Assembly (NCBI GenBank): GCA_018894105.1
Contig: CM032118.1
Coordinates: forward strand, 33,088,690-33,152,689
Origin: Jacaranda mimosifolia
Lineage: Eukaryota; Streptophyta; Magnoliopsida; Lamiales; Bignoniaceae
Reading direction: 5' to 3'
Length of the DNA: 64,000 bases
In this document: piece after piece, positions 37,226 through 49,060 of the stretch
How positions within the stretch are numbered: the stretch's first letter is position 1
How the letters are laid out: each line of letters opens with the position of its first letter
The notes under the pieces: model-generated
Database searches by the model: none
Told to the model about the DNA's origin: nothing
The model's input: only the letters and a program-made list of their open reading frames with translations
Position numbers and translations under genes: made by a program

Positions 37226-38463
37226 TAATGCAAAGAGGTACCACTTGTGACAATGGAAGTATGTTTAATAATAAATGCAGTACAAAATTGAAGATATGAA
37301 GTATTTATCTGTTCATATAGCTACTTTACCTTCTCTGTCCACTACCTTCACTTTTCCGCACAACTGTCACGTCAACTAAGGTAATCTTTAAGCACAAATG
37401 CAAGCGAATCCTGTTGGACACATCCTTGTCAGTATCCAAAGTCACATACATTTTCTAATGGAGAGCAAGGTATTGGACTATGTTGAATTGAGGACAAATT
37501 TCACACCATTTTTTTCAAAGTTGGAAATATAGCTCCATTAGGGTCATGCTTTCAAAAATGGATATGATATAAAGTTCCCCATTGTACATACAACTCCTTA
37601 ATAGTTGAATTTGATGTTCATCCCCACTGCTTAATATTTTTTCAAGCTTAAAAAAAATGAACTACTGCTATGAAAGCGTAAAATTCTGCTTTACCATGCG
37701 GTAATGGAAACAAAGCAGGCTTTCTTCCTACTAGGATATTGTAGGCGATTGCAGAAAAATTTAAAAAAAAAAAAAAGAAGAGAGAGAGAGAGAGAGAGAG
37801 ATGACGGCTCGCGTTCCGATAGGAGTGAAACAAAAAACAAAAGACAGAGAGAGATGAGCTGGGAATTGGGTTCAACTTTAGGAATAAAGAAAAAAAAAAG
37901 TAAAATAAGGGCATTTTTGTCAATTTAGGTGGTTGGGGAGTTAACTCAAAATTGAAACTTGAGATGGGGAGTTCAATTAAAGAAAGTGAAGAATGGGGAC
38001 TGAATCCTAAAGTAAAAGTTGAATTAGGTATTTTTAAATAAGATCCCCTTAATAATTTAATTTAAATTTAGAATATATTATAAACATGAGAGATTACTTT
38101 CTATAACTTCTATGATCTTTAAATTTTCAACTCAAAAATATTTAATTTTTCAAAAGTAACACAATAATATAAAACACTTTCTCAAATCTTTGAAATTTCC
38201 GAAAGTTTGACAAATCAATACATCAAATAGTCAGTGGCATCAATCTTTATAATTTTGAGTATATTTATTTACACAATTTTCAATATTTATGTCATGTATA
38301 TTTGTTATATGTTTTGTTTAACAAGAATTTACAAAAGAACATTTTGTGTGTGTGCATATATATTATCTGGTAAAAAGTATTAGATTTTTATCAATAAAGT
38401 TTTATTGAAATTAAGAATCTTATTAAATTATTTATACATTTTGCATTTGTTGAGATATTAATA

Positions 38464-41400
38464 TGTAACACCCCTAAAATTGCAAATTTAAGAAAATAAG
38501 GATTTAGAAATCAAAGAAATTAGTTGGTCGGATTTTAGGGCTTGAAAAATAATAAGAAGGACCAATTTCATGAAGATTTGAAAGTTTTGGGGTCAATTTG
38601 TAAATTAAAGAAACTTGATTGTACAACATTTTAAACGTTTTATGGGCCAAAACAAGAATATTTTGGGTCAAATATGCTAATGTTAGGCACTGAGGGAGCT
38701 TGGGGACCGAATTGGAAGATGGAAGAACTTTGGTGGACCCAATTGTCAAGCTGAGATGAGTTTTGGGGTGGAATTCACAATTCTAGAAAGTTGAAAATAT
38801 ATATAGATTCTCCCCCCCCCCCAACACAAATTTCTTTCATTTTCACCCTATATGCAACCACCATATTCTCTCTGGAGAACTCCTCCCAGCGGATGGTGAA
38901 ACTTCAAAATTTACCTACCATTCTCTTTCTCTCGACAAGGTGAACATGATGGTACCCATTTCCTCCAACAGTTTTGGCCGAAACAGCAGCGGCAAATGGT
39001 ACAAAAGGAGCAACCAATGACGGTGACGGAAAGCTTAGCCCTAGTGAGGATTGGGTGAGATCAAGGGGTGTAATCTGATGGATCAGCCAGAGAAACGTGT
39101 TGGTGCTTTCAATTTCAGATTTAGGTCACTGATAGAGGAGAATTTGATGTGGTGGTGAACGGCGGTGAGTTAGAGACCTAGTTGGGTTTTTCGGCAAATT
39201 GATCAGCAATTCGGTGGCAGATTTGGAAATTATCTTGGGCATTTTGCTACTCTCATTGAGACGCACCCATGGTGATGGTGGTGAGCTTCTCCGTTGGCAG
39301 TCCGATGGCTAGCGGCAACGCTTCGACGGTTCTGAGATAGAATGTTCATCTCATCAAGACACATGCATGGTGTTGGTTTGTGACAATTGAGCTTTGATGA
39401 TAAGATTTGGGTATAGGTTGGAGTTTGGGGATTAAATATCTTGTACCATTTTATTATTCTTAAGATTTTGTATTATGATATATATATATATATAGTGATA
39501 TGGAGGACTATGCTTTAGGAAGGAAGACATGCGACATGCATGTATGATTATATAACTTAATGGACCTAGTGGAAATAATTGGGTTAATTGGAGATGATTG
39601 GACTATTATTCTGATTTGGGCTAATGTTATGAGGTTAAATATGTAATTAAAGAACATGTTACATCCCTTCATTAGAACTGATATGAACCCCATGCCTATT
39701 TCTGTAATACCAACTTAATTAGCACGTTCCATGCTGATAGTAGCGATCGAAACCTAAAACTACTGTATTAGCGAGACTACTAATGGTGTAACTGTAATTA
39801 TTAAGGATTATTAGCGTTGAATGGAGATTTCGACTATGAATATACTCCTTTGGTTAGGTGACAAAGAAGTAGGTCCCGCGGACCAGTAGACTGTTGATTG
39901 TGGTTGCATTTTCTGAGGCTACGAAAGTGAGGGTCTAACCTCTTGGGTATTTTCTTGTATGCCCTGTGAGGGTCTGCTAACTTGGCACTTCTTGTACTTA
40001 TCTGTTATTGTGATAAACCCTTGTGAGGGTTCCTATTTCTGTACTATATTGTATCTTGATTGTTGAAATCTGTGAAATGCTTGAGATCTCGCTTGCTATC
40101 TATTCTCTTATATGTACACCCTATGAGGGTTATTGCTCGATATTAATCTTATTTCTTGTCTGTTCTGGCATCCAGAACTCTCGTATGTTATTGGTTATCA
40201 ATCGTTACCTACTACTGTCTTGTTATTTGTATTGTCCTGTACATTATTGTTTTGCCTTGCCAGCAATTCATTATTGATATGTTATATGTACGGAGATATG
40301 TTTGGGTTGAGTGCCGATCTTATCGTAATGTTTGGATATATGAGATACATCAAGGGCTATTCCCTAGGTATCAGCAATGAGCCGGGGGCTATTCCCTGGG
40401 CCTCAACATCTATCATGGAATGCCTCGATACATGAGACATGTCAGGGGCTATTCCTTAGGTATCTGCAATACTACTAAGGGCTATTCCCTATCAGCGATG
40501 ATCCGGGGGCTATTCCCTGGGCATCAATATCTGTCATGTACCGTGCTATCACACTTAGGTAAGTTCAGACTGACTGACTGATTGATCGACCGACTGACTG
40601 ACTAATTGATTGGCTGACTGTCTGACTGATTGGAATAAGAAGAATTGGATATACATGTCATGTTATGATCTGTTGAACTATATATGTAACTTGGGTTTGC
40701 TTGATATCGATTGTATTTTGATTGTTTGTATTCCACTCATGGAGCAACAAGGATGGTGTAGTTTCTTGGTCTAGATCGGGTTGTTGTCCAAGCCAAACGA
40801 GTCGTCTACATTTCCTCCTGAACTGATTCGGTTAAGATAGATCATTCCTCCCGAACTGATCTGGTTGAGACAATCTCAGTTCGTGCGAGCTGACAGTCAC
40901 AACTCCCGAGCTAGTACCTACTAATAACCTTGAATTGTTAATGCCTATATTATGTTATGTTCATGTTCCGATTGCATTATTTGTTAGTTTATGATCTGTT
41001 GAAATGTTTCCTCTTCAGCGGAGCCTTTATGATCTATTACTAATTGTTATCCCTCGCTAAGTCCTTTGAACTTACCCCCGGTATTTCATTGATTTTCTCA
41101 GACAGGAATAGGTGATGAACTTAAACTACAAGCTTGGAACAACGAACACATTTTGTAATAGAAAAACGGTTGTATATGCTTATAGTACTTTTGGATATTT
41201 TGTATACCCTAGAGATGTTGTGGTATGGTAGGTCTGAATTTAACATCTGCATGGTGTATATATATCATGTTGAATATTATGAGATAGTTATGGTTTGTAT
41301 ATAGTACTTTTGATGAGGTTTGCTTAAGATGAAATCCATTGCTGTTTAGTATGTATGAAATGATGAATAATGGGATCTATCATGGCATGTAAATTGTACT

Positions 41401-41554
41401 TTTGTTAAGGCTTGTTAGGTTGAAGCTCATTGCTATCTCTGATAATTTTGGAAAAATTTTCTGATGGACCTAATGTTTGTATTATGAGTTAAGATTTAAG
41501 TCTGAATTTGAGTTGCACCTCAGCTTAGAGGCTATCCCTTGAGGGGGCGTTGTA
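38464..41554 (+). repeat. Solo LTR
   Basis: A 3091 bp sequence begins TGTAACACCCC and ends 'gggggcgttgta', flanked by the 5 bp duplication TAATA (38459-38463 and 41555-41559). No internal sequence follows. It contains several CCCTGTGAGGG-type motifs, a tandem array at 40340-40540, and a GACT-rich tract at about 40568-40633. Open frames at 40023-40435 lie in the repeats and are not genes. Confidence 0.82.
40340..40540. repeat. Minisatellite in the second solo LTR
   Basis: Five imperfect units are centred on 'gggctattccctgggcatca', separated by variable 20-40 base spacers containing 'tatc(a/t)g'. The following bases (40568-40633) are a GACT/GATT tetranucleotide-rich tract. Confidence 0.7.
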
Positions 41555-42952
41555 TAATATGTAATAAATTTTAAGTTAAATATTGAAAATTTGTAACAAT
41601 TTATATAATATGTAAATAATATTATTGGATAATTTTAAAAATTATAAAATAAATATATAAACAAAAGTAAATAAATCTTAATAAATTGACAAATAATAAT
41701 ATTTTAAGTCTTCAAGTATTATAGAAATTGTTACTATGGTTGCTGCATTACTAACGAGATCATACTAAGATTTTTTATAATTTGAAAAAATTTTTTTTTT
41801 TTGCTTATATATCATAATATATTTGATATAATAATTGAAAAATATATTAGTAAAAATATTTTGCTCTATCATTACTTTTACTTATTAATTCTTTTTTAAA
41901 ATTTAATAATTTTAAAAACCTATATATAATCTATAAATTAAAAGTTAGCAACTCTTGATACTCTATAATTAATATAGTGGAATTACATAAATTATCTTCG
42001 AAATTTGAAATTTTCAAGTGCAATCTCCATTTTATGTTGTGAAATAATACGTTTTCTTTTTTGAAATATTAAAAAATATTTTATGTTATTCGATTACCTG
42101 AAAAAAATATTTCATGTTATTTAATTAGATGAAATAAAATGAATATTATTTAAAAATAAGAAACATTGAATAATATTTATTTTTAATGCACTTGGGACAT
42201 AGTGAAGGTTTTTGTTTATATGAAGCGACATCTGAATGGTGAAACAAAGGAACAAAATTTTAAATTATTTCAGAACCTTGTTGGCAAATAAATAGTTTGC
42301 GATTCATTTAATTTCTCCATTGTCTATTCAAGTTCTTTGTCATTCATCTATCAAAATATCAACTATTTATTGGATAAGAAAATATACTTTTCAAGCCTTT
42401 GAGAGAAATAATGAGAAGGAAGTCAAGAATAAGGGAAGTATAATTTTAATTAAAATTTTACAGAAAATAGAGTTGTGTTTTGAATTTTATTTACTAAAAT
42501 TATTTTCTCATATTTATTTTTTAATTTAAATATTTATTTTATTTGCACAAAATTTTCCGAACATTCATAATTCAAATACACAAAAGAATAAATAGATAAA
42601 AATCTATAATTTTCTTAAGAAAATGCAATTGGTGGTAGATATAAAGGAAAAATGCACCAAAAATAAGTGGATAAATGAAATTTGGGTAAAGGCAATAATA
42701 GTTCATAGAAAATAATAGATTAGAAATAATCAAATATATTTAGATTTTCTTGTTCCTTTTAATATTCGTAAGTAATCATAACATTTTCTTTTATTCTTGT
42801 AACCGACATTTTGACATATCAAAGTTCATCATATCATAATTGAGATTTTGAGATTTTTTTCTTTTCTTTTTGTTTTTAAGCTAGATAATTCAAATAAGAA
42901 TATCTTGTGAAAAAAAAAAAAACAAATAGTGATATCTGATTATATTTTTTAG

Positions 42953-43835
42953 GGTCAATTACATCCACCTCCCTTGAGGTTTGGCGTAATTACCAAAAAA
43001 TCCTCGTTGTTTTGAAAATTACATTTGCCCCCTTGAACTTTCAAACTAAAATGTAATTAATACTGATGGAAAGTGTAAAATGACCAAAATGTCCTTCCAT
43101 TAAAAATTAAAAAAAAATGAAAAAATGAAAAAACTTATAGAAATATCAAAATACATAAATACCCTTAGACCTATTTATAATATTTTTGAATTTATGAAGG
43201 TTTATTTGATATATTTTTATCACCTTCAATTTTTTAAAAATATATTTATATATTTATATATACTCATATACATATATATTATATTATGTACAAACATATA
43301 TGTAAGTATATTATATTTATGTGTGTGTGTGTGTACATATATACCACCCCACCACCAATCCCGCTGCTACCATCATGGCCACCCCCGCAATCCATCCCCA
43401 CCGGCAGCGGCTTTCTGTTGCCATGGCGGCTTGCTGTTGCGGCAGTGGCAGTGACAACAAATTACTGCTTGCTACCCAAGCTGCCATGGCAGCAAGAGGA
43501 AGAAGAAGGGAAGGGGGTGAGGGGGAAGAGGTGCACCGGTTGGGGGAAGGGGGTAGGCGGGATAGGGTTTTATTTAAAAAATATATATATAATTTTTTAA
43601 TTAATAATAATTTAATTAACATATATATTTAACTTTTTATTTATTTTGTTTTGAATTTATTAATTAATAAATTTATAAGTTTATTTTAGAGAGATTTATT
43701 AGTTGAATAAATATTTTAAATATTTTTAATTTAGACATGATTATTATTTTAATAAATAATATAATTAAATTTAAAAAAATTATCTTTTTTAATTACTAAA
43801 TAATATATGTACTTAATGTTTATTTTTTAATTTGT
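42953..43835. mobile_element. Truncated MULE-like element with GC-rich core (M5)
   Basis: The left terminus begins 'agggtcaattacatccacct' and continues with the alternating 'cccc(c)ttgaactt' pattern typical of such ends. The interior is TA-rich with a GC-rich core at 43340-43570, C-rich on the left and G-rich on the right, with two CCATGG palindromes. Comparison with 1-500 shows that host repeat sequence resumes near 43835. No matching inverted right end or target duplication was found. The first 42 bases recur at 44842-44880. Overlapping frames at 43125-43632 are compositional. Confidence 0.55.
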
Positions 43836-44881
43836 AGAATGTTTATTTTTTAGAATAATTTAATACATTTTTGACCTTTCGTTTGAGTTGTTCTTCTATT
43901 ATACAATAGGTTTTTATATTTTCAATATTATTTATCATTTTTTTATCTGTTCAAGCATTATATATATATATATATATATAAATATTTAGTTGCCTTAAAC
44001 TTAGTGAGTTATTTTCTGCTATCGAGAATATAAGTATTTTTGTATTTTTATATTGTGTCGTCATGAATGTGATGACTCGTGATGAGCATGAACCTTCATT
44101 ATCTTTTAACTAATAATTTGGGCACATTTGATATATGTGCTAAAACGTTTATATTATCTACTAAATAATTATTTTTTGATATAGTATTAAATTTTAATAG
44201 CATTTTATACTTATTTTGAGTTTTTACAGAAATAACAACAAAATTTTAAGATAACATAATAATTATGAGTATAGATTGTGTGGGTTGTGTAGATTATAAA
44301 TGGTAGTTACAATATAATTGTATTTATGAAGATAAAAAAAATGAGAGCATTTCAGGTAGATCACACAAAACACACAAAAACTAAAGGGGCTAGATGCTTT
44401 ATTAATAGTATAGATATTTATGATTTGTTGACAAATTTTTCAATGTTGTACTATGTTTTATTAAAACATATATCATTATTAAATTTATTTCTACACAAAA
44501 TAAAAATGACTTTACATAAATTATATTTTCTATTATAATTAATCCAGTCCGTGCATAGCACACGATACATTCTAGTTATGTATAGAATAATGGCGTGGGT
44601 TCGTAATTGTGCAATTTTGACTAAATTTTGAATTCTTAGATTTTTTATTTTTTAAATTAAATTAAAATTCTCATTATTTGTTAGTTTATTTTTATTTTGT
44701 TTTAATACAAATAACTTCATAATGTATTTATCTAGAATTGTAGCATTAATTTTTATCTAATCGAATAATTACAGATATTCATAATGGTAGGTTCTATTTC
44801 ATCATAAAAGTTCAAATATGTCCATAATCATAAATTTAAGGGTCAATTACATCCACCTCCCTTGAGATTTGGCATAATTAT

Positions 44882-47556
44882 TGTAACACGTCGAAATTTC
44901 ATGATTAATAGCCATTAAAATTTTATCATTTTAAAATTTATGGAAATTTAATTAATCTTTATATTATTGTTATATCCTAACTTTCTTGGGTGTCAATTCA
45001 CAATTTCGCAAAATTTAATTGAATGACTAAAAAGAATTAAAGGACTAAATTGAAAAAAAAAAAAGAAAAATTTGAATTTCATAAAAGACAAAAATAGTAG
45101 CCATTTCTTCACTTTCCTTTTTCATTTCATCATTATCACCACTTTCTTCCTTTCTTCACCTTTCACCACCTTCACCAACAGCCAACACCGGTCACTATTC
45201 CCTCCACCCAACACCACCAGCTACCCCTCCGTATCTCCAACAACACCCTGCTTGAAAGCTGGACGCGGTGGAAGCAGCAGAACCGAAGGAAGAACAGGCG
45301 GGCGGTGAGAAGCAAGAACTCAAGGTGGGTTCCGACGGTTCAGGGCCTTCCCGACCTCAAAACTGAAAACCAACCAGATCGTTGGACTTGGGAGGACGAG
45401 ATGCGGCCAACAGTGGTGGTTTCGCATTTTTTCGGCGGCGGACGGCTCTCAGGGCAGAATTTTCTTCTCATCGCAGTGGTCACATTGGTGCGTTCGGTTC
45501 AGTATTTCGAGGTTTTGATTGCATGTTTCGGGGTAAAAATCAATTTCGAGATTAAGATTTTTGTACATTTTCAATCGTATAACCTCTTGTTCCTTTGACT
45601 AATTGATTTTGAATTATATTAGGTAGTAAATATTCATGTATGGTTGATATTGAAATTTGGATTTAAAAATTGTATCTAAGGTGATAATTGGGAAATTATT
45701 GAGTTAATTCAGCTAGAAAAAAAATCCTAAATTTGGAAAATTGAGCTCCAAGTTGACAATAGTTAAGATTATTGGATTAGTTGGCCTATTACTACTATTT
45801 AAGATATTAATATGGGATTGAATTGTTTTTTTATCTATCGCTCGTATCGTTAAGAACCCTGTAACCAGTAGTAAATTAGATACACTATTAAGAGCACTTC
45901 TTAACGATAATTTTGGACGAAGTCTTATATATTGAATTAATTAGGTAGCTACTGATTTTAGACAGTTAATAGTAGGATTTTATTTATTAGATGTTATTCA
46001 GGTCAAATGTGAGTTTTAATAAGTAAATGATTCTTTTAGTTAGGTAATGAAGAGCAGGAAACTGCAGATCAGTAGACTGTAACCACACCCTAAGGCTTTT
46101 GAGGTGAGGATTCGACAATCTGGCGCTCTTCTACCTATCAATTTATTGATAAACCCCTGTGAGGGTTAGTATTAATTCGATTATCGTACTCTGTGAATTA
46201 TTGTTATCCCTGTGAGGTCTGCCAATCTGGCACTTTTCTCGTACTTACTCGTTGTTGTGATAGACCCCTGTGAGGGTTTCAGTTCCAGTGTCGTATTTGT
46301 TGCATTCTCGACTACTGATTGTTCTAATGTGTACACCCATATGAGGGTTATTGCTTGTTTCTGTTCTGGTGTCCATAACTTTTATTATATTATTCTATTA
46401 TGCCCCTGTACCCCTCAGCTTTGCCGGCTGACCCCGTATTACTTGTTCATTTCCTATCATGTTGATTGTTCAAGAAATCTTGTCAGTATATTTAAGTTCA
46501 TTCTCTATATATATATATATATATATATCAGTTATTTAGCCTTGACGACATACTTGATTTTTGGTTGTACCGGCCGAGTGTTAATTCCAGCGGAATACTT
46601 GGATTATTATTTCAAAACGGCCTTATTGGCCAATATATTGGATGTTCGTATTGTATCTCGTCATATTCATGTTATTGTCTAAAGGTTAAAGTTCTTATCT
46701 GTTGGCATTATATCTTTTCAACCCATGGGACGCCATGGGCGGTTTTCACCCGGAGGGACGCCACGGGGGCTTTGGGCCTAGAGGCTAGGTTCGAAAGACG
46801 ACTGGGTGGAACGGACCGATGGACATAGGTCTTACGGCTAGTACCCACCTATGATCCTAACTTACAGGCAGCTGGAGGTAGCAAACAGTTAGTAACAGGA
46901 TCCGGCATACGATTGACCATGCCATATAAATTAATTATTACCTGCCGAGCTGAGTGCTCCAGCAATGGAGTGATAAGGAAATCTTATTTATATTGTACCA
47001 ATGCCCAGTACTTCCAATTATAATTCGATTAAGGGGTAATAAGGACAGAATGACCAACAGTCTGTTAATTTGATATCATGTGTGTCATGTACGTTATTGA
47101 TTCATATCAGAAGCTCTTGCTTATTATTGAACTGTTCATTTATTACTATATCTCCATGGTTTTCTTTCAATCATGTCATTTTCTTTCCCTCACTAAGTCC
47201 TTAAAACTTACCTTTCTTGTGTACTTTATTTTTTTTTTCAGATAAGTCTACGTGAGATGCAGGGACTCATGCTTCGGTTGAAGGGTTATTTTGTAATAGA
47301 TTAGGTGTTTTGATTGTATATATAGTTTGCACCTAATCGAGATAGTTGTCTAAGAGATGTTATGAAGACGTTTGTATGAAACCTAAGATACTTTGTGGTA
47401 CATATTGTGCTGTGGAATGATATTTTGGGCTAGTGTTATTTGTTTTTTTTCTTGAAATTGGTTAAGTTCTTACTTCCCTAGCTATTGTTGATTTAGATTT
47501 CAAGATTGAATTGGTGTTACCTCCGCTTGGGGGTCATCCCAAGGAGGGGCGCTACA
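44882..47556 (+). repeat. 5' LTR (intact orientation)
   Basis: 2675 bp from TGTAACAC to GGCGCTACA. It contains several TGTGAGG-type motifs (for example 'cccctgtgagggttag' near 46154 and 'cccctgtgagggtttc' near 46265) and a TA microsatellite near 46507. Open frames at 45072-45598 and 46212-46828 are LTR sequence; the second crosses the repeat motifs. Confidence 0.85.
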
Positions 47557-47560
47557 GAGG

Positions 47561-47572
47561 TGGTATCAGAGC
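47561..47572 (+). other. Primer binding site (initiator Met tRNA type)
   Basis: TGGTATCAGAGC begins four bases after the LTR end. This is the standard primer site for plant Ty3/gypsy elements that use initiator methionine tRNA. Confidence 0.9.
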
Positions 47573-47978
47573 CTAGGTTTGGCGATGACCTAGGTAAATG
47601 GGTATTAAGAGATACATGGCGAGTCTGTTGGAAGTAGGGAGTTACATCTAGGATAGTCGACTAGTTTGTAATTTTACTTGCAGAAAATGAATATTGGACT
47701 TTAGATTGAAAAGAGAACTTGGATTTATTTTATGTATGATTGAGAATCTTTCTGTGGTTAAGTATGGTTTGTAGATATGATTAGAGTGGTGAAAGTTCTT
47801 ATGTAGGCTTTTAATGATTTAACTTTTATCATAATAAACTTTGTTAATTTTTCAGAAATTACATATATATATGTATATATATATAGAAGATTACAATTTT
47901 GTTTTCAACTTTGGATGTCATTGGGTAATCTTGACAGTAGTGAATTAAGGAAAAGCAAGGGACGGTTTAGAAAAGGCA

Positions 47979-49060
47979 ATGGCATCCCATGAAGTTTCCA
48001 TATACCTAACCTACCTCGAGCAAGTCGGCGTGGAAGAGGGAGACCTCTTGGTCCACTGGCCACTGCATAATGTATTCCTAGACAAAGGGCACCAGCAAAA
48101 TCGTAAACTCCAGTAGAATAAGAGGTTTCATAGATCCCTCATGTTAACCAACCAGCTATGGGTCAAACAATGGAGCCTATGTTTCATATGTGGCAATAGT
48201 TTATGTAATTTTGTCAGCAGTAGAGACAGGGTAATCAAGCAGGGAATTTTGAAGAGCCTACAGAAGATCGAGCTTTAGACTGATTCCTCCGATTGCAACT
48301 CCAAAAATTTCTAGGGGAACCTGAGGATTGAAAAGCGGAGATATGGATTAAAAGCTTGGAAAAGATATTTGGAACTTTGCGTTATCTAGATGAGCAGAAG
48401 ATCCAATATGCTACATTCCTTTTGGAGGGTCCTGCCCATGACTGGTGGGAAATGATCGATCATATATGGAATACGGAGGGAACTCCTCGAACTTGGGAAA
48501 GCTTCACTCGGGAGTTTATGGAAAAATATGTACAGGAGGTGACCAAGTATGCCAGAGAAAGAGAATTCATTAAATTAATACAATGAGTGTCATCAGTTAG
48601 CCAGTATGAAGCCACATTTAGCCGACTGATTCGGTATACACTTCACATACTTACGGATGAGGGAAGACAGGTTCGTAAGTTTATAAAAGGGATACGACCA
48701 GAACTGAGGCGGGGACTACTCTCATGTGATCTTCCAAGCTACAGTCGTGCAGTAAGTAAGACATTACAACTAGAATCAGATATGCGGGAGATCAAAAAGA
48801 TTGAAGATAAAGGATGAAATAGGTGGTTACCACCTATCTGGTAGAACAACTTAGGAAAAAAACAGCCAAAATTATAGATTGGGGGTGCTAGTCAGTGAGA
48901 TTATCAAACCGATAGAGCCAGGGATCCAGCTCCAAAGATGTATGGATATTGTGGAAGATCAGGTCATGAAGAATATGGATGCTGGAGAAAATGGGTAGAT
49001 GTGTAGCCTGTCGTAGTGATCAACATTTATTCAAGGATTGCTCGAATCGAGGAAAGCTAG
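47979..49060 (+). pseudogene. Degenerate gag
   Basis: A likely start ATG lies at 47979 (MASHE context) but the frame is soon broken. Retrotransposon gag blocks are clear from 48356: YATFLLEGPAHDWWEMIDH, TWESFTREFMEKYV, QYEATFSRLIRYT and VRKFIKGIRPELRRGL, with a stop at 48584-48586. The first zinc knuckle (near 48950) has lost its first cysteine (YGYCGRSGHEEYGCW). The second, at 49000-49041, is intact as CVACRSDQHLFKDC. Gag would form the cytoplasmic capsid; this copy cannot. Confidence 0.8.

Larger units (their letters stand above)
31980..38048. mobile_element. 6 kb MULE carrying an eL42 fragment (M3)
   Basis: The element is 6069 bp, bounded by an exact 9 bp duplication, TTAATAATT (31971-31979 and 38049-38057). 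The ends are inverted but diverged. The left end shows 'ttcagtccccattt' and 'aactccccatt'; in reverse complement the right end shows 'attcagtccccattc' and 'gaactccccatct'. The interior contains an 84-85 bp repeat, a ribosomal protein fragment, large 445 bp repeats in both orientations, a roughly 46 bp minisatellite, and an (AG)n tract. A possible remnant of another captured or transposase-related sequence on the minus strand near 37320-37600 (reading LDTDKDVSNRIRLH) is not identified. There is no intact transposase. Confidence 0.8.
30788..44575 (+). mobile_element. Helitron-like element split by three insertions
   Basis: The proposed left end is TCTATACTACTACATATAG after an A (30788). The proposed right end is CTAG followed by T (44572-44576), preceded by a short hairpin (GTGC-ATA-GCAC at about 44551-44561) and by 'ttattaatagtatagata', a run familiar from plant Helitron ends. 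Between them lie the 6 kb MULE (31980-38048), the solo LTR (38464-41554) and a truncated MULE (42953 to about 43835). Removing these leaves roughly 3.7 kb of AT-rich DNA with no Rep/helicase. Parts recur at 1-500 and at 44577-57153. The ends were assigned by motif only. Confidence 0.4.

Noticed and set aside
43125..43632. Four overlapping frames near the GC core at 43.4 kb
   Set aside because: They overlap on both strands within a truncated transposon and share only compositional bias.
46212..46828. 156-codon plus 87-codon frames as a possible gene
   Set aside because: They lie wholly inside the LTR of the 44882 element, and the mirrored sequence occurs in the inverted LTR at 52.8-53.4 kb.
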